64,000 nt of DNA from JAEUUM01 sp038326165 (GTDB taxonomy: Bacteria > Bacteroidota > Bacteroidia > Chitinophagales > Saprospiraceae): the NCBI GenBank assembly GCA_038326165.1, contig JBBQJT010000003.1, forward strand, positions 1 through 64,000, given 5' to 3'. Position numbers and translations under genes: made by a program. Shown here piece by piece: positions 1-8,779 of this stretch. Numbering within the stretch: the stretch's first letter is position 1; every line of letters begins with the position of its first letter. Under the pieces are notes generated by a model. The model had not been told where the DNA came from. It searched no databases and saw only the letters and a program-made list of their open reading frames with translations.

Positions 1-537
1 ATTCAGGATATATGAATCACCATCATCAACAATATTGGTGGTCATTCCTTCCGGATCACTTCCATGATCAGGTTCAGTCAATCCAAAACAACCAATAAAT
101 TCACCATTGGCTAATTTTGGAAGGTATTTACGTCTTTGCTCCTCGCTACCGTATTTATAGATTGGGTACATAACCAATGAACCTTGTACAGAAGCCATAG
201 ACCGAACGCCACTGTCACCGCGCTCCAATTCTTGCATAATTACACCATAAGCTATTTCATCCATACCACCGCATCCATATTCTGCTGGAAGTGAAGGACC
301 AAAAGCCCCAATTTCGGCTAAGCCTTTGAAAAGGTGTGTTGGACATTCAGCACGATTTGAGTAATCTTCTATGATCGGACTAACTTCTTGCTTAACCCAT
401 GTCCTTACAGCATCTCGAGCAAGTAAATGATCCTGACTGAGCAACTCATCCATCAAGTAGTAATCATGGTGTTGGTACCTGTCTTCTCTTTGAGATCTTT
501 TACTTGTTCCGTTGGAGTTCGTCATTATTTCTGACAT
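1..537 (-). CDS. Acyl-CoA dehydrogenase, glutaryl-CoA dehydrogenase-like (3' part outside window)
   Basis: The 179 visible codons are the N-terminal part of a flavin-dependent acyl-CoA dehydrogenase, which makes a 2,3-double bond in an acyl-CoA and passes electrons to ETF. The helical N-domain is followed by the conserved stretch around residues 115-165 (SVQGSLVMYPI, then GCFGLTEPDHGSDP), the start of the FAD/acyl-CoA binding beta-domain. The GCFGLTEPDHGSDP wording is most like glutaryl-CoA dehydrogenases. The catalytic Glu lies beyond the window edge, so the substrate class is inferred. ATG at 537 is chosen because a TAATTTTG promoter element lies just upstream (565-572). The acetyl-CoA acetyltransferase on the same strand upstream suggests a shared role in fatty or amino acid oxidation, but each gene has its own promoter. 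Confidence 0.85.
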   Translation of the reverse strand, partial: MSEIMTNSNGTSKRSQREDRYQHHDYYLMDELLSQDHLLARDAVRTWVKQEVSPIIEDYSNRAECPTHLFKGLAEIGAFGPSLPAEYGCGGMDEIAYGVIMQELERGDSGVRSMASVQGSLVMYPIYKYGSEEQRRKYLPKLANGEFIGCFGLTEPDHGSDPEGMTTNIVDDGDSYILN

Positions 538-564
538 AAAATTGATGTTGTGATAATTCGAGTG

Positions 565-572
565 CAAAATTA
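565..572 (-). promoter_or_regulatory. Promoter -7 element (TAATTTTG) for the acyl-CoA dehydrogenase
   Basis: This matches the Bacteroidota TAnnTTTG element and lies 28 bp upstream of the ATG. No clear -33 TTG was identified. Confidence 0.5.
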
Positions 573-729
573 TCCATTAAATAAGATAATTGCTATAAAA
601 GTTCACTGATATTCATGAAATATTGACTTGGTCATACAAATAGTAGAAAAGAAAATCTGCGAGGAACTTCAATCCTGCTGCTTTGTTTGAGAACCAAGCC
701 AATATTCAAATTTCGATATTTTAAAAAGC

Positions 730-1905
730 TTACATCTTTTCGATAATGATAGCGGATGCTCCTCCACCACCATTACAGATTGCAGCTAAGCCATATTTTC
801 CACCTTCTTGATGAAGTACTGAATTCAATGTTGTAATTATACGAGCGCCTGACATTCCAACCGGATGGCCTAATGAAACAGCACCACCATATACATTCGC
901 TTTACTTTCGCTGAATCCCATTTCTTGATTGAATACCATTGCAACCACAGAAAATGCTTCATTTACTTCTACAAAGTCAATATCAGCTGTTGTTAATCCC
1001 GCTCTATCCAATGCTTTTTTAGCAGCAATTACTGGAGTGGTAGTGAACCATTTTGGTTCTTGTTCTGCATCCGCAAAAGCAACAATTCTTGCCAATGGCT
1101 TTAAATTGTACTTGGCCAAAGCTTCCTCACTTACAACGATTAAAGCGGAAGCGCCGTCATTTATTGTTGATGCGTTGGCGGCAGTGACTGTTCCATCTTT
1201 ATTGAATGCTGGACGCAGTGTAGCAAATTTAGAAAAATCGCCTTTTTTATATTCTTCATCTTCTGTTATACTCACTTCAACTCCTCTTTTCATCATTGTT
1301 ACTGGAACAATCTCGTTGGCAAATTTGCCAGCTTCGGTTGCGGCAGCACTTCTTTGATAAGATTGAGTAGCAAAGGCATCTTGGGCTTCACGGCTCACAT
1401 TGTATTTTGTCGCTGTTGCATCAGCACAAGTTCCCATAGCTAGATTGTCGTAAGCATCTGATAATACATCTTTTTGAAGACCATCCACAAATTCCCCACC
1501 ACCAAATTTATAACCAAATCTTGCCTTGGGAACATAAAATGGTATATTGCTCATGCTTTCCATACCGCCAGCAACCACCACATCAGCCAATCCCAACATA
1601 ATAGATTGAGCAGCCAACATTGTTGCCTTCATACCTGAAGCACAGACTTTATTAATAGTTGTACATTGAACACCATAAGGAAGACCTGCGCCAATAGCGG
1701 CCTGACGAGCCGGCGCCTGACCAACATTTGAAGAACAAACATTTCCAAAATAAACTTCTTCCACTGAATCAGCAGGAAGTTGAATTTTTTCTAAGGCACC
1801 CTTGATGGCAGCAGAACCTAGTTGAGTAGCTGTAACATCAGCAAGACTGCCTCCAAACGACCCAATTGGGGTGCGGACAGCAGAAACGATATAAGCAGAT
1901 TTCAT
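730..1905 (-). CDS. Acetyl-CoA C-acetyltransferase (thiolase II)
   Basis: A full-length 391-residue biosynthetic/degradative thiolase that interconverts two acetyl-CoA and acetoacetyl-CoA. The nucleophilic Cys is C88 in NKVCASG. The general base is H347 in GHPVGMSG, and the second catalytic Cys is C377 in CNGGGGAS near the C-terminus. All three are present, so the enzyme should be active. The length matches the family (about 390). The gene has its own promoter (TTTG at 1959-1962, TATCTTTG at 1934-1941) and is followed on the same strand by the acyl-CoA dehydrogenase. This fits acyl-CoA catabolism. AtoB- and PhaA-type paralogues cannot be told apart from sequence alone. Confidence 0.95.
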   Translation of the reverse strand: MKSAYIVSAVRTPIGSFGGSLADVTATQLGSAAIKGALEKIQLPADSVEEVYFGNVCSSNVGQAPARQAAIGAGLPYGVQCTTINKVCASGMKATMLAAQSIMLGLADVVVAGGMESMSNIPFYVPKARFGYKFGGGEFVDGLQKDVLSDAYDNLAMGTCADATATKYNVSREAQDAFATQSYQRSAAATEAGKFANEIVPVTMMKRGVEVSITEDEEYKKGDFSKFATLRPAFNKDGTVTAANASTINDGASALIVVSEEALAKYNLKPLARIVAFADAEQEPKWFTTTPVIAAKKALDRAGLTTADIDFVEVNEAFSVVAMVFNQEMGFSESKANVYGGAVSLGHPVGMSGARIITTLNSVLHQEGGKYGLAAICNGGGGASAIIIEKM

Positions 1906-1933
1906 GTTTTATGAATTTTTATAAATTAAGGTG

Positions 1934-1962
1934 CAAAGATAAGAACTTGACTTTGAACCAAA
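1934..1962 (-). promoter_or_regulatory. Promoter of the thiolase gene (-33 TTTG, -7 TATCTTTG)
   Basis: On the minus strand, TTTG at 1959-1962 lies 21 bp (start to start) from TATCTTTG at 1934-1941. This is the normal -33/-7 arrangement for Bacteroidota. The ATG is at 1905. Confidence 0.65.
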
Positions 1963-2004
1963 TAATAAAATAAAAACAAGCAAGCATCAAAAGAGTTCGA
2001 ACAT

Positions 2005-2039
2005 AAAAAAAGACCTGACAGCCGAAGCTGAACAGGTCT
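2005..2039 (-). terminator. Strong intrinsic terminator
   Basis: A 7-bp stem AGACCTG/CAGGTCT (2011-2017 with 2033-2039) encloses CAGC-CGAA-GCTG (2019-2030). On the minus strand it is followed by a T-run (about 2005-2010). It ends a transcript coming from the right and insulates the thiolase promoter. Confidence 0.8.
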
Positions 2040-2166
2040 AGGGTTTGGTTTCTCAAAAGTTTGTAGAATGTTAAAGTATCACAAAGCTGCTATAACGCAG
2101 CCAAATAATAATCTACGTAAGACAAATATGATTGCAAAAGCAATGCCAAGTTTATGGATCCTTGAA
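2005..2166 (-). ncRNA. Candidate small structured RNA, about 160 nt
   Basis: No protein gene feeds the terminator at 2005-2039. Upstream of it on the minus strand are a TATTTTTG -7-like element (2173-2180) and two further hairpins: GCAAT/ATTGC with a 4-nt loop (2131-2144) and GCTGC/GCAGC (2086-2101). The putative 5' end (TTGGTT near 2163) can pair with AACCAA just before the terminator, and GTAGA can pair with TCTAC inside. This gives a rod with an internal bubble, loosely like 6S RNA. No family was recognised. The promoter lacks an evident -33. The rest of 1906-2242 holds only promoter DNA. Confidence 0.4.
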
Positions 2167-2242
2167 CCAACTCAAAAATAACCCATGACTTTCATCTGAG
2201 TTTAATTTTTTTGAAGTAAGAAAGGAATATTAGTCACCCCAA

Positions 2243-2824
2243 ATGATTAACTTTGGAGACTTAAAAACACAATTTGGTTCTGGCCTTAATTTCAACAAAA
2301 TGCAAAAGCAAGAGCTTATAAAAAAACTTCAATTAGAGCATAACGCTTTTACAAGTTACATACTCAATTTGGATGAAAAGGAATTTTTGGAAGCCAAAGA
2401 AGGAAAATGGACGGCTGGACAGCAAATGGAACATATTCGTCAAAGTGTTCAAGCTGTAAATTTGGCATTGAGCCTGCCAAAATTTGCATTAAAACTGTTT
2501 TTTGGCAAATCCAACAGACCGAGTAAAACCAACGAAGAACTAATCGACAAGTATCAACTCAAACTTAAAAATGGCGGTAGAGCACCAAGAGCTTTTCAGC
2601 CAAAAAAAATTGAATTATCCAATCGCTCTGAGCTAAACAAGAAACTGAACTCCATTACTGTAGCTCTGGCTCGAAAAATAAATAAATTTCATGAAAATGA
2701 GCTGGATGAAATTATACTCCCTCATCCGCTTTTGGGAAAAATAACCTTGCGTGAAATGATTTATTTTACAAACTACCATGTACAGCACCACCAATTGATC
2801 ATTCAGCAAAATTTGGAAAACTAG
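2243..2824 (+). CDS. DinB-like four-helix metal-binding protein
   Basis: A predicted 193-residue, mostly helical protein of the DinB/YfiT superfamily. The pattern is visible as an early His in QQMEHIRQS (about residue 64) and a C-terminal HVQHHQ (about 179-184), the usual three-His metal site. These proteins are thought to be metal-dependent thiol transferases or hydrolases, and the substrate here is unknown. The start is uncertain: the Met at 2300 (MQKQEL) fits the family N-terminus better than the first ATG at 2243. The beta-helix gene follows 28 bp downstream and may be co-transcribed. Confidence 0.75.
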   Translation: MINFGDLKTQFGSGLNFNKMQKQELIKKLQLEHNAFTSYILNLDEKEFLEAKEGKWTAGQQMEHIRQSVQAVNLALSLPKFALKLFFGKSNRPSKTNEELIDKYQLKLKNGGRAPRAFQPKKIELSNRSELNKKLNSITVALARKINKFHENELDEIILPHPLLGKITLREMIYFTNYHVQHHQLIIQQNLEN

Positions 2825-2852
2825 TAGCCTTAATAATTAAATTGTATCCATT

Positions 2853-4259
2853 ATGAAATTCTTTTTTATTTGCTCAATCACTGCAATCTTTATCGCAAAC
2901 AGTTTTGCCACTACTTGGAAAGTTGGCATAAGCAGATTGTACAAAGTCCCCAGTCAAGTAGCTTCTCTGGTATCCAACGGAGATACAATTGATATTGATG
3001 CCGGAGTTTACGAATCAGATGTTGCTAAATGGACAATTAGTAACTTATTGATAAGAGGCATTGGAGGTATGGCCCACTTAAAAGCAAATGGAAAAGCATT
3101 TGGAGGGAAAGCCATTTGGGTTATTGCCGGAGACAATACACGATTGGAATTTATTGAATTTTCACTTTGTTCAGTTCCGGATAAAAATGGTGCTGGAATC
3201 CGACAGGAAGGGAAAAACTTGACAGTAAGTCATTGCTCATTTCATGACAATGAAAATGGTATTTTAGCTGGAACCGTGAATCCAAGCCATATTTTTATAG
3301 AATATTCTGAATTCAACAACAATGGTTTTGGTGATGGTCAATCACATAATTTATACATCAATAATGTTGATACACTGACTTTCCAATACAACTATACTCA
3401 CAATGCATCAATTGGCCATGAATTAAAAAGTCGAGCCCATGTCAACTTTATACTTTACAACAGGATCAGTGATGAAGAAAATGGTACAGCCAGCAGAAGT
3501 CTGGATCTTCCCAACGGAGGTCAAAGCTATATAATAGGAAACATTATTGAGCAAGGTCCCAAGTCGCAAAATTCAAATATCATTGGCTTTGGTCTTGAAG
3601 GCTTAAGCAATCCTGGTCCTCATGAAGTTTATGCAATCAATAACACAATTGTGAACAATAGAAGCTCTGGAAGTTTCTTCAATTTCAAGGATGGAACGAC
3701 AATTTTCAAAGCTTACAATAACATAATGGCTGGAAAAGGAAATTTCATCCTAGGCACTCCACCAACAATGGTGGACACAATTTCAAATCTTATTGCAGTC
3801 GATACTGCAATGTTCGCTTTTTCAAACCCCACTAATTATGACTATCAGTTGACCAACCAAAGTACATTGTGCTTTAATAAGGGAACAGATGCTGGAATTG
3901 CAAACAATTATACATTGAGTCCTTTTTTTGAATACTTACATCCCAATATTTCAACAAATCGATGTACAGATGATTTTTTGGATGTTGGAGCATACGAATT
4001 TTGTAAAGCAACCCAAACCTATGGAAATCCACAGACAGATTATATTGCTTTTCCGAACCCAACATCGGGTAAGATAAATTTTGGACTCAACCAATCCACT
4101 ATTATCAACTCAGTGGACATTTTCAACTTATTGGGAAGACATCTTATCCATTTTGAGGATAATTTAGATTTAGACATTGCAGGTTTGAAACCGGGAACTT
4201 ACATCATGAAAATAAACACTTCAAATTCCACTGTTATACGAACAATTATAAAGCTTTAA
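2853..4259 (+). CDS. Secreted right-handed beta-helix protein with T9SS sorting domain
   Basis: A 468-residue protein with an N-terminal signal peptide (about residues 1-19) and a pectate-lyase-like parallel beta-helix (about 40-330). The helix shows runs of short N/D-rich coils such as HDNENGILAG and NNIMAG. The C-terminus (about 395-468) is a type A T9SS domain, recognised by FPNPTSG, then IFNLLG, then GTYIMKI. It should cross the outer membrane by the Por machinery and be released or anchored. Beta-helix proteins with this build often act on polysaccharides (lyase or hydrolase), but no catalytic set was identified, so no activity is assigned. Confidence 0.8.
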   Translation: MKFFFICSITAIFIANSFATTWKVGISRLYKVPSQVASLVSNGDTIDIDAGVYESDVAKWTISNLLIRGIGGMAHLKANGKAFGGKAIWVIAGDNTRLEFIEFSLCSVPDKNGAGIRQEGKNLTVSHCSFHDNENGILAGTVNPSHIFIEYSEFNNNGFGDGQSHNLYINNVDTLTFQYNYTHNASIGHELKSRAHVNFILYNRISDEENGTASRSLDLPNGGQSYIIGNIIEQGPKSQNSNIIGFGLEGLSNPGPHEVYAINNTIVNNRSSGSFFNFKDGTTIFKAYNNIMAGKGNFILGTPPTMVDTISNLIAVDTAMFAFSNPTNYDYQLTNQSTLCFNKGTDAGIANNYTLSPFFEYLHPNISTNRCTDDFLDVGAYEFCKATQTYGNPQTDYIAFPNPTSGKINFGLNQSTIINSVDIFNLLGRHLIHFEDNLDLDIAGLKPGTYIMKINTSNSTVIRTIIKL

Positions 4260-4287
4260 TTTTGTGTAGTAAGGCTGATTGATTTTC

Positions 4288-5583
4288 TTAGTACTTCATA
4301 AATTTAGATGTCTTATTATCAATTTTTATAAAATATATACCGTTTGGAAGATCTGAAACATCAACTGAGTTTATAGCTCCCTTGCCATTTCTGATCAATT
4401 GACCTAGTGCATTGTAGATTTCATAACCAATTTTGCAATCTATCAATAGTAAAGAACTCTCTAAATTAGAGAAAAGAGTGGTTTGATTTGTAGTATTGGA
4501 AGGCTCAATGGCTGAAGTTGAATTGCAAATGATATTGTTCAATTTGTCCCAAATCCCTTCACAAAGGGTAAAAGGAACAGAAAGGGAGTTAGCTTGATTA
4601 CCCATTCTAACCAGAACTATTCCTTTGCTTGGCGAAACACTTACAATCTGACCATTCTTGCCCAGACCAGCATACATATCGTCAGGAGCAGCTGGTGCAT
4701 ATGGTCCTGCAAAAACAAATTGAAATCCAGGTACCATAAAGGTTGACTTACCATTCAACCACCACAGATAGCCATAAGAAAGATTCAAATTCTGGGAAGT
4801 ATTGGTCATTTGGCTGATATAGTCTTGGTCTTTCAACATCGTGTCCTTGTTCCAAATGCAATTATTCTGTACCAATAAACCAAAGCGGGCCATACTTCGG
4901 GCTCTACTAAAAAAGACATTGTCATAACCAATAGTAAACCATGAGCCGGTAATGCCCGTTTTGTTTTTCAATCTGCTTTGGGTGTATGTATTTATTTTCT
5001 GACCTGTGGAAGCTTCTAAGACCTTTTCAAGCAAAGTATAAGGGCCGTTGTGGTATGACCATCGCGTTCCTGCATCTGCAAGAAAATTTAGGCACGTATC
5101 AATAGTACAATTATTATCAGGCACTCCATCGTCAAGACCTGAGGTCATAGTAATTTGATTTCTGATAGTTATTTTGTTTTCCTGATCCAGGCTGCTGTTG
5201 GTCCACCCTTCACCTAAATAAGTACTTGACTTATCATCCAAAGAGAGGAATCCATCTTCTTGAGCTTGACCAACCAAAAGTGCTGTTAGCGACTTACCAG
5301 CTGAAGCCCAATACCACAAACTGTCCTTAGTGAAGGAGCCAAAATATTTTTCCAATACAATTTTGCCATCCTTCAAGACTATAAATCCTTTTGAACTTTC
5401 TTGCTCCAAATAATCGTAAAGTGGTTGAATCTCATCCACACACCAACCCAGAGAATCAGGAGAAATTGTGTCCCAAAATGCATTATTTGAAATAGGAGGA
5501 AAGTAAAGATTTTGAGCTTTAGGAATTTGCTCACAAACTGCAAAAGCAAAAACTATTATTAAGATGGATTTGGACATTTTCAT
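4288..5583 (-). CDS. Secreted serine hydrolase (beta-lactamase/class C family) with T9SS domain
   Basis: A 431-residue protein with a signal peptide (about 1-24) and a beta-lactamase/transpeptidase fold. The SxxK nucleophile motif is S94-A-G-K97 and the YxN motif is Y177-H-N179. A GKNG stretch near 300 may serve as the third motif. The C-terminal 75 residues form a T9SS sorting domain (IYNALGQ, GIYFIKI). Members hydrolyse esters, D-amino peptides or beta-lactams, and this secreted clade is usually an esterase or peptidase of unknown substrate. It is convergent with the beta-helix gene (stops 28 bp apart). No promoter element was recognised upstream. Confidence 0.85.
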   Translation of the reverse strand: MKMSKSILIIVFAFAVCEQIPKAQNLYFPPISNNAFWDTISPDSLGWCVDEIQPLYDYLEQESSKGFIVLKDGKIVLEKYFGSFTKDSLWYWASAGKSLTALLVGQAQEDGFLSLDDKSSTYLGEGWTNSSLDQENKITIRNQITMTSGLDDGVPDNNCTIDTCLNFLADAGTRWSYHNGPYTLLEKVLEASTGQKINTYTQSRLKNKTGITGSWFTIGYDNVFFSRARSMARFGLLVQNNCIWNKDTMLKDQDYISQMTNTSQNLNLSYGYLWWLNGKSTFMVPGFQFVFAGPYAPAAPDDMYAGLGKNGQIVSVSPSKGIVLVRMGNQANSLSVPFTLCEGIWDKLNNIICNSTSAIEPSNTTNQTTLFSNLESSLLLIDCKIGYEIYNALGQLIRNGKGAINSVDVSDLPNGIYFIKIDNKTSKFMKY

Positions 5584-5782
5584 CAGTTAATTTAAGGATT
5601 AGACCGTGCAATTTAAGCATAGTTTAATCAACTATAACCCAAATTATGACTGGAAAAGTAGAACTGATTTCGTTGTAATTGCTTGAATATGAATTAAGGA
5701 TTCTGCAAGAATTTTCATCTGATTCCAAAATATCCCGCTAAAATAAAAATGAGATTTTCGGAATATTTAATAATTTTATGGC

Positions 5783-7978
5783 ATGAAAATACTTTACACC
5801 ATTTTATTGACAATCACATTGAGTAGCATTGGGGCTGCACAAAAGTCGGTTCATATTCCCAATTATCTTCAGGATACCAATACTGTTGATGGAAAGCAGT
5901 TTACTTGGGATAAAACTTATCAGTCTGAAAATTTTATATTAATCTGGGGAAATACAGTTGGTACTGATCCAAATTCATATTTGGACCCAGACCTTCAGTT
6001 CAACCCAATTGCAGTCTTGGATACAATGGAATACATCTACACCAAATTCAAGTCGTTGGGATTTATGGATGATGCACCTGGCACAAAATTGAGTCAATTT
6101 AAAGTGGTAATAGTAATCTACGGCACTTGGGGGCCTAATGGCGCTCAGGGTTTCGCAAATGGGGGTGATGTCGATGGAATTATTGGAGCTTTTTGGGTAC
6201 ACCCCAATGGAATACGTGATGGTGGGGTTGCTGCCCATGAATTTACCCACAGCATGCAAGCGCAAAATAACATCGATTACAGAGCATCCAAAGGATTGGG
6301 CGGGGCTTGGTACAATGCTGGCATTTTCTGGGAAACTCATGCCAATTTCATGCGAAACCTAATTTACCCGCAAGCTGTTGGCGCATGGGGTATGGATGTT
6401 TATCATCTTGAAACTTGGGGCGATTGGAAAAATACCTATGAGAATTATCAACTTCTGATGGCTCTGCAAATCTCCGAAGGCTTAGATATGGTCGCGAGGC
6501 TTTGGCGCGAGTCTGACAGTTATGAATACCCGTTACAAACCTATAAAAGGATCAATAATTACACGCAAAATGCATTCAATGATAGCCTTTACCACTATGC
6601 CCGCCGAATGGCTACCTATGATTTTGAATTAAATAATCTTGGATATTACTTCAGACAAGCTCGTAAAAATGACCTTAATGGTTCCCTTGCATCCATTCAA
6701 GCGACATATTCCATATTAAAAAAAATGCCAGGATCTGAAGGCAGATATGCAATGCCTATTGAGCAGGCACCTGAAGAATACGGATACAACATTATTCCTT
6801 TGTATCCAATTGAGGACAGCTGCGCTGTAATCATAAAATTCAAAGGCTATAGTGAAACAAATGACCATGCAGGTTGGAGATACGGTTTCGTTGCGGAGAA
6901 TCCGAATGGCTTGGTCAGTCGCTACAGTCCTACGTATTCGGCCGATGAGTCAGAACTAAGTTTTGCTCTAGAAGGCAATGAATCCAAAATGTACCTCGTA
7001 GTAATGGGCGCGCCTTGGGATATTATCACAACCAATACCAGCAATGACACCTGGAAAGGCTATCCAAAACACTTTCGTTTTCCTTATGAATTGAATATTA
7101 ATGGAGCATATCCTGAGGGGTTTCAAGATCCTTCTGAGTTTAGAGCGCAACTCAAATTCAACGGACAGTTGCATCCAAATGGAGGAGGTTGGGTTGAAAA
7201 CACTTCAAATGTATCACCCAGCGTCTATGTAGGTTCACACGCTATAGTCTATGGTAACTCTACTATCAACGGCAATGTAAGAATTGAAAACACATCCGTG
7301 GTTCGGAATTCAACAATAAGCGGGAATGCCCTTATTCAGGATAATGCATTCGTAAGTGAAAGTACAATCAGTGAAAATGCCAAAGTAGTTGGTCATGCAC
7401 AAGTCGAAAATGTAAATCTTTCGGGCAATGCATTAATCGGTATGCGTTGCAAAGTTTATAACTACACACTTTCAGGATCAGTAGAAGTTGGTGGAGATGT
7501 GATTGTCTACAATGAAGACGGCAACTGCAACAATGGAGCACACTACAGATTGACTAATTATTATGACAATAAATTTCTAGAATGTGATGGAAGGACTGCT
7601 GAACATCCTGACAATAAAGATGTCAATGGTACAGTCACAATATTTGACAATGCTGAAATGGCCCTCAAATGCAATTGTGAAAATTTGGCAGATTGCAATA
7701 ACCTAACTTCTGTATTGGATAATAATGAAATGCTTATAACAATGTCACCCAATCCGGCATCAAAATTTGTTAGAATCCAAATTCCTATGGATAAAGCTGG
7801 CATGCAATATCAGATAACATTTTTTAACGCATTAGGGCAAGCAGTAATCTCGAAAAACATGCTTTGGAATTCTGAGTTTCAAGTAGATATTTCAAGCCAA
7901 GCCAATGGTATTTATTATGTCATAGTTGAACTTAATGGCAAGCAATTGAAAACCATGAAATTGAATGTTGAAAACTAA
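5783..7978 (+). CDS. Secreted zincin-like protein (DUF6055-type) with hexapeptide-like repeats and T9SS domain
   Basis: 731 residues. A signal peptide (about 1-19) is followed by a domain resembling DUF6055 with a zincin motif H152-E-F-T-H156 and a likely third ligand E184 (FWETHANFM). Residues about 470-575 contain a left-handed beta-helix-like array of short S/N-A/V-x repeats (SVYVGSHAIV, NALIQDNAFV, AKVVGHAQVEN). The last 85 residues are a type A T9SS domain (MSPNPAS, FFNALGQ, GIYYVIV). It is probably a cell-surface or secreted metallopeptidase that acts on an external substrate. The DUF6055 assignment is from memory of the motif and is moderately sure. The protease motif itself is seen directly. 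Confidence 0.75.
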   Translation: MKILYTILLTITLSSIGAAQKSVHIPNYLQDTNTVDGKQFTWDKTYQSENFILIWGNTVGTDPNSYLDPDLQFNPIAVLDTMEYIYTKFKSLGFMDDAPGTKLSQFKVVIVIYGTWGPNGAQGFANGGDVDGIIGAFWVHPNGIRDGGVAAHEFTHSMQAQNNIDYRASKGLGGAWYNAGIFWETHANFMRNLIYPQAVGAWGMDVYHLETWGDWKNTYENYQLLMALQISEGLDMVARLWRESDSYEYPLQTYKRINNYTQNAFNDSLYHYARRMATYDFELNNLGYYFRQARKNDLNGSLASIQATYSILKKMPGSEGRYAMPIEQAPEEYGYNIIPLYPIEDSCAVIIKFKGYSETNDHAGWRYGFVAENPNGLVSRYSPTYSADESELSFALEGNESKMYLVVMGAPWDIITTNTSNDTWKGYPKHFRFPYELNINGAYPEGFQDPSEFRAQLKFNGQLHPNGGGWVENTSNVSPSVYVGSHAIVYGNSTINGNVRIENTSVVRNSTISGNALIQDNAFVSESTISENAKVVGHAQVENVNLSGNALIGMRCKVYNYTLSGSVEVGGDVIVYNEDGNCNNGAHYRLTNYYDNKFLECDGRTAEHPDNKDVNGTVTIFDNAEMALKCNCENLADCNNLTSVLDNNEMLITMSPNPASKFVRIQIPMDKAGMQYQITFFNALGQAVISKNMLWNSEFQVDISSQANGIYYVIVELNGKQLKTMKLNVEN

Positions 7979-8069
7979 AAGCAATCAGTGTGATTTTTAA
8001 TCAAAATATTTATTTTTTTATTCGGTTAATAGCTGAGTAAATTTGCAACAATTAATACAATTGAATTAG

Positions 8070-8603
8070 TTGAAACGACTATTGAGTATTTTGCTTCTGC
8101 TTTGTTTTATTGCTCCTATTTCGTGCAATTTCTTGTTTTTGAAATATGAAATGTATTGCATAAAAAAAGCCGCAAAGCACTTCTTGATTCATCAGATCAA
8201 TGATGAAAACTTGGTATTAATGAAATTTTCAAAGGTCAAAGCTGATTCACAATTAGAATGGGAACATCCTGAGGAATTCGAATATAAGGGTCAAATGTAT
8301 GATGTTATAAAATCACATTCTGATGTAGATTCAGTGAGTTACCTATGTTACCACGATGTTCCAGAATCAAAAATCAGCATAAAAATAGCGCATCTAATTA
8401 ATAGCGCTCAAAACAACGACCCAAATAATCAACAAGCACAACAACGAATTTTTGATTTTTTAAAAACCTGCTATTGCATTGAGTATGCTGAATATCAGCC
8501 AATATCCAGTGATCATCAAAAATCGACATTTGCATTTCTTCTATTATCCACTATTTCTTCAAGCAAAAAAACAGGACACCCGCCCCAAGTGGCTGGTATC
8601 TAA
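8070..8603 (+). CDS. Small exported protein, unknown function
   Basis: 177 residues from a TTG start. The TTG is chosen because the reading then opens with a good signal peptide (MKRLLSILLLLCFIAPISC, possibly a lipobox at PISC). The mature part is polar and has several Cys. The tail is HPPQ-like (GHPPQVAGI). It lies 176 bp upstream of, and in the same direction as, a TonB-dependent receptor. A small Cys/His-bearing exported protein beside such a receptor hints at metal or heme handling, but nothing in it is recognised as a known domain. Confidence 0.55.
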   Translation: MKRLLSILLLLCFIAPISCNFLFLKYEMYCIKKAAKHFLIHQINDENLVLMKFSKVKADSQLEWEHPEEFEYKGQMYDVIKSHSDVDSVSYLCYHDVPESKISIKIAHLINSAQNNDPNNQQAQQRIFDFLKTCYCIEYAEYQPISSDHQKSTFAFLLLSTISSSKKTGHPPQVAGI

Positions 8604-8779
8604 TAACCCATTTCTTTGGGTTGTAACATTTTACTAGAGTTCAGATTTCTAACCAAATTGCAGTGTTGTGACAGAATGCGTGGTAAAATGATTTGGTAAA
8701 GAATGTTTCGAATTCTGCTATAAACTCCTTTATCCTTAGTAAGCTTGTTTAATACGAGCTTTAACAAACAGAATATTTT

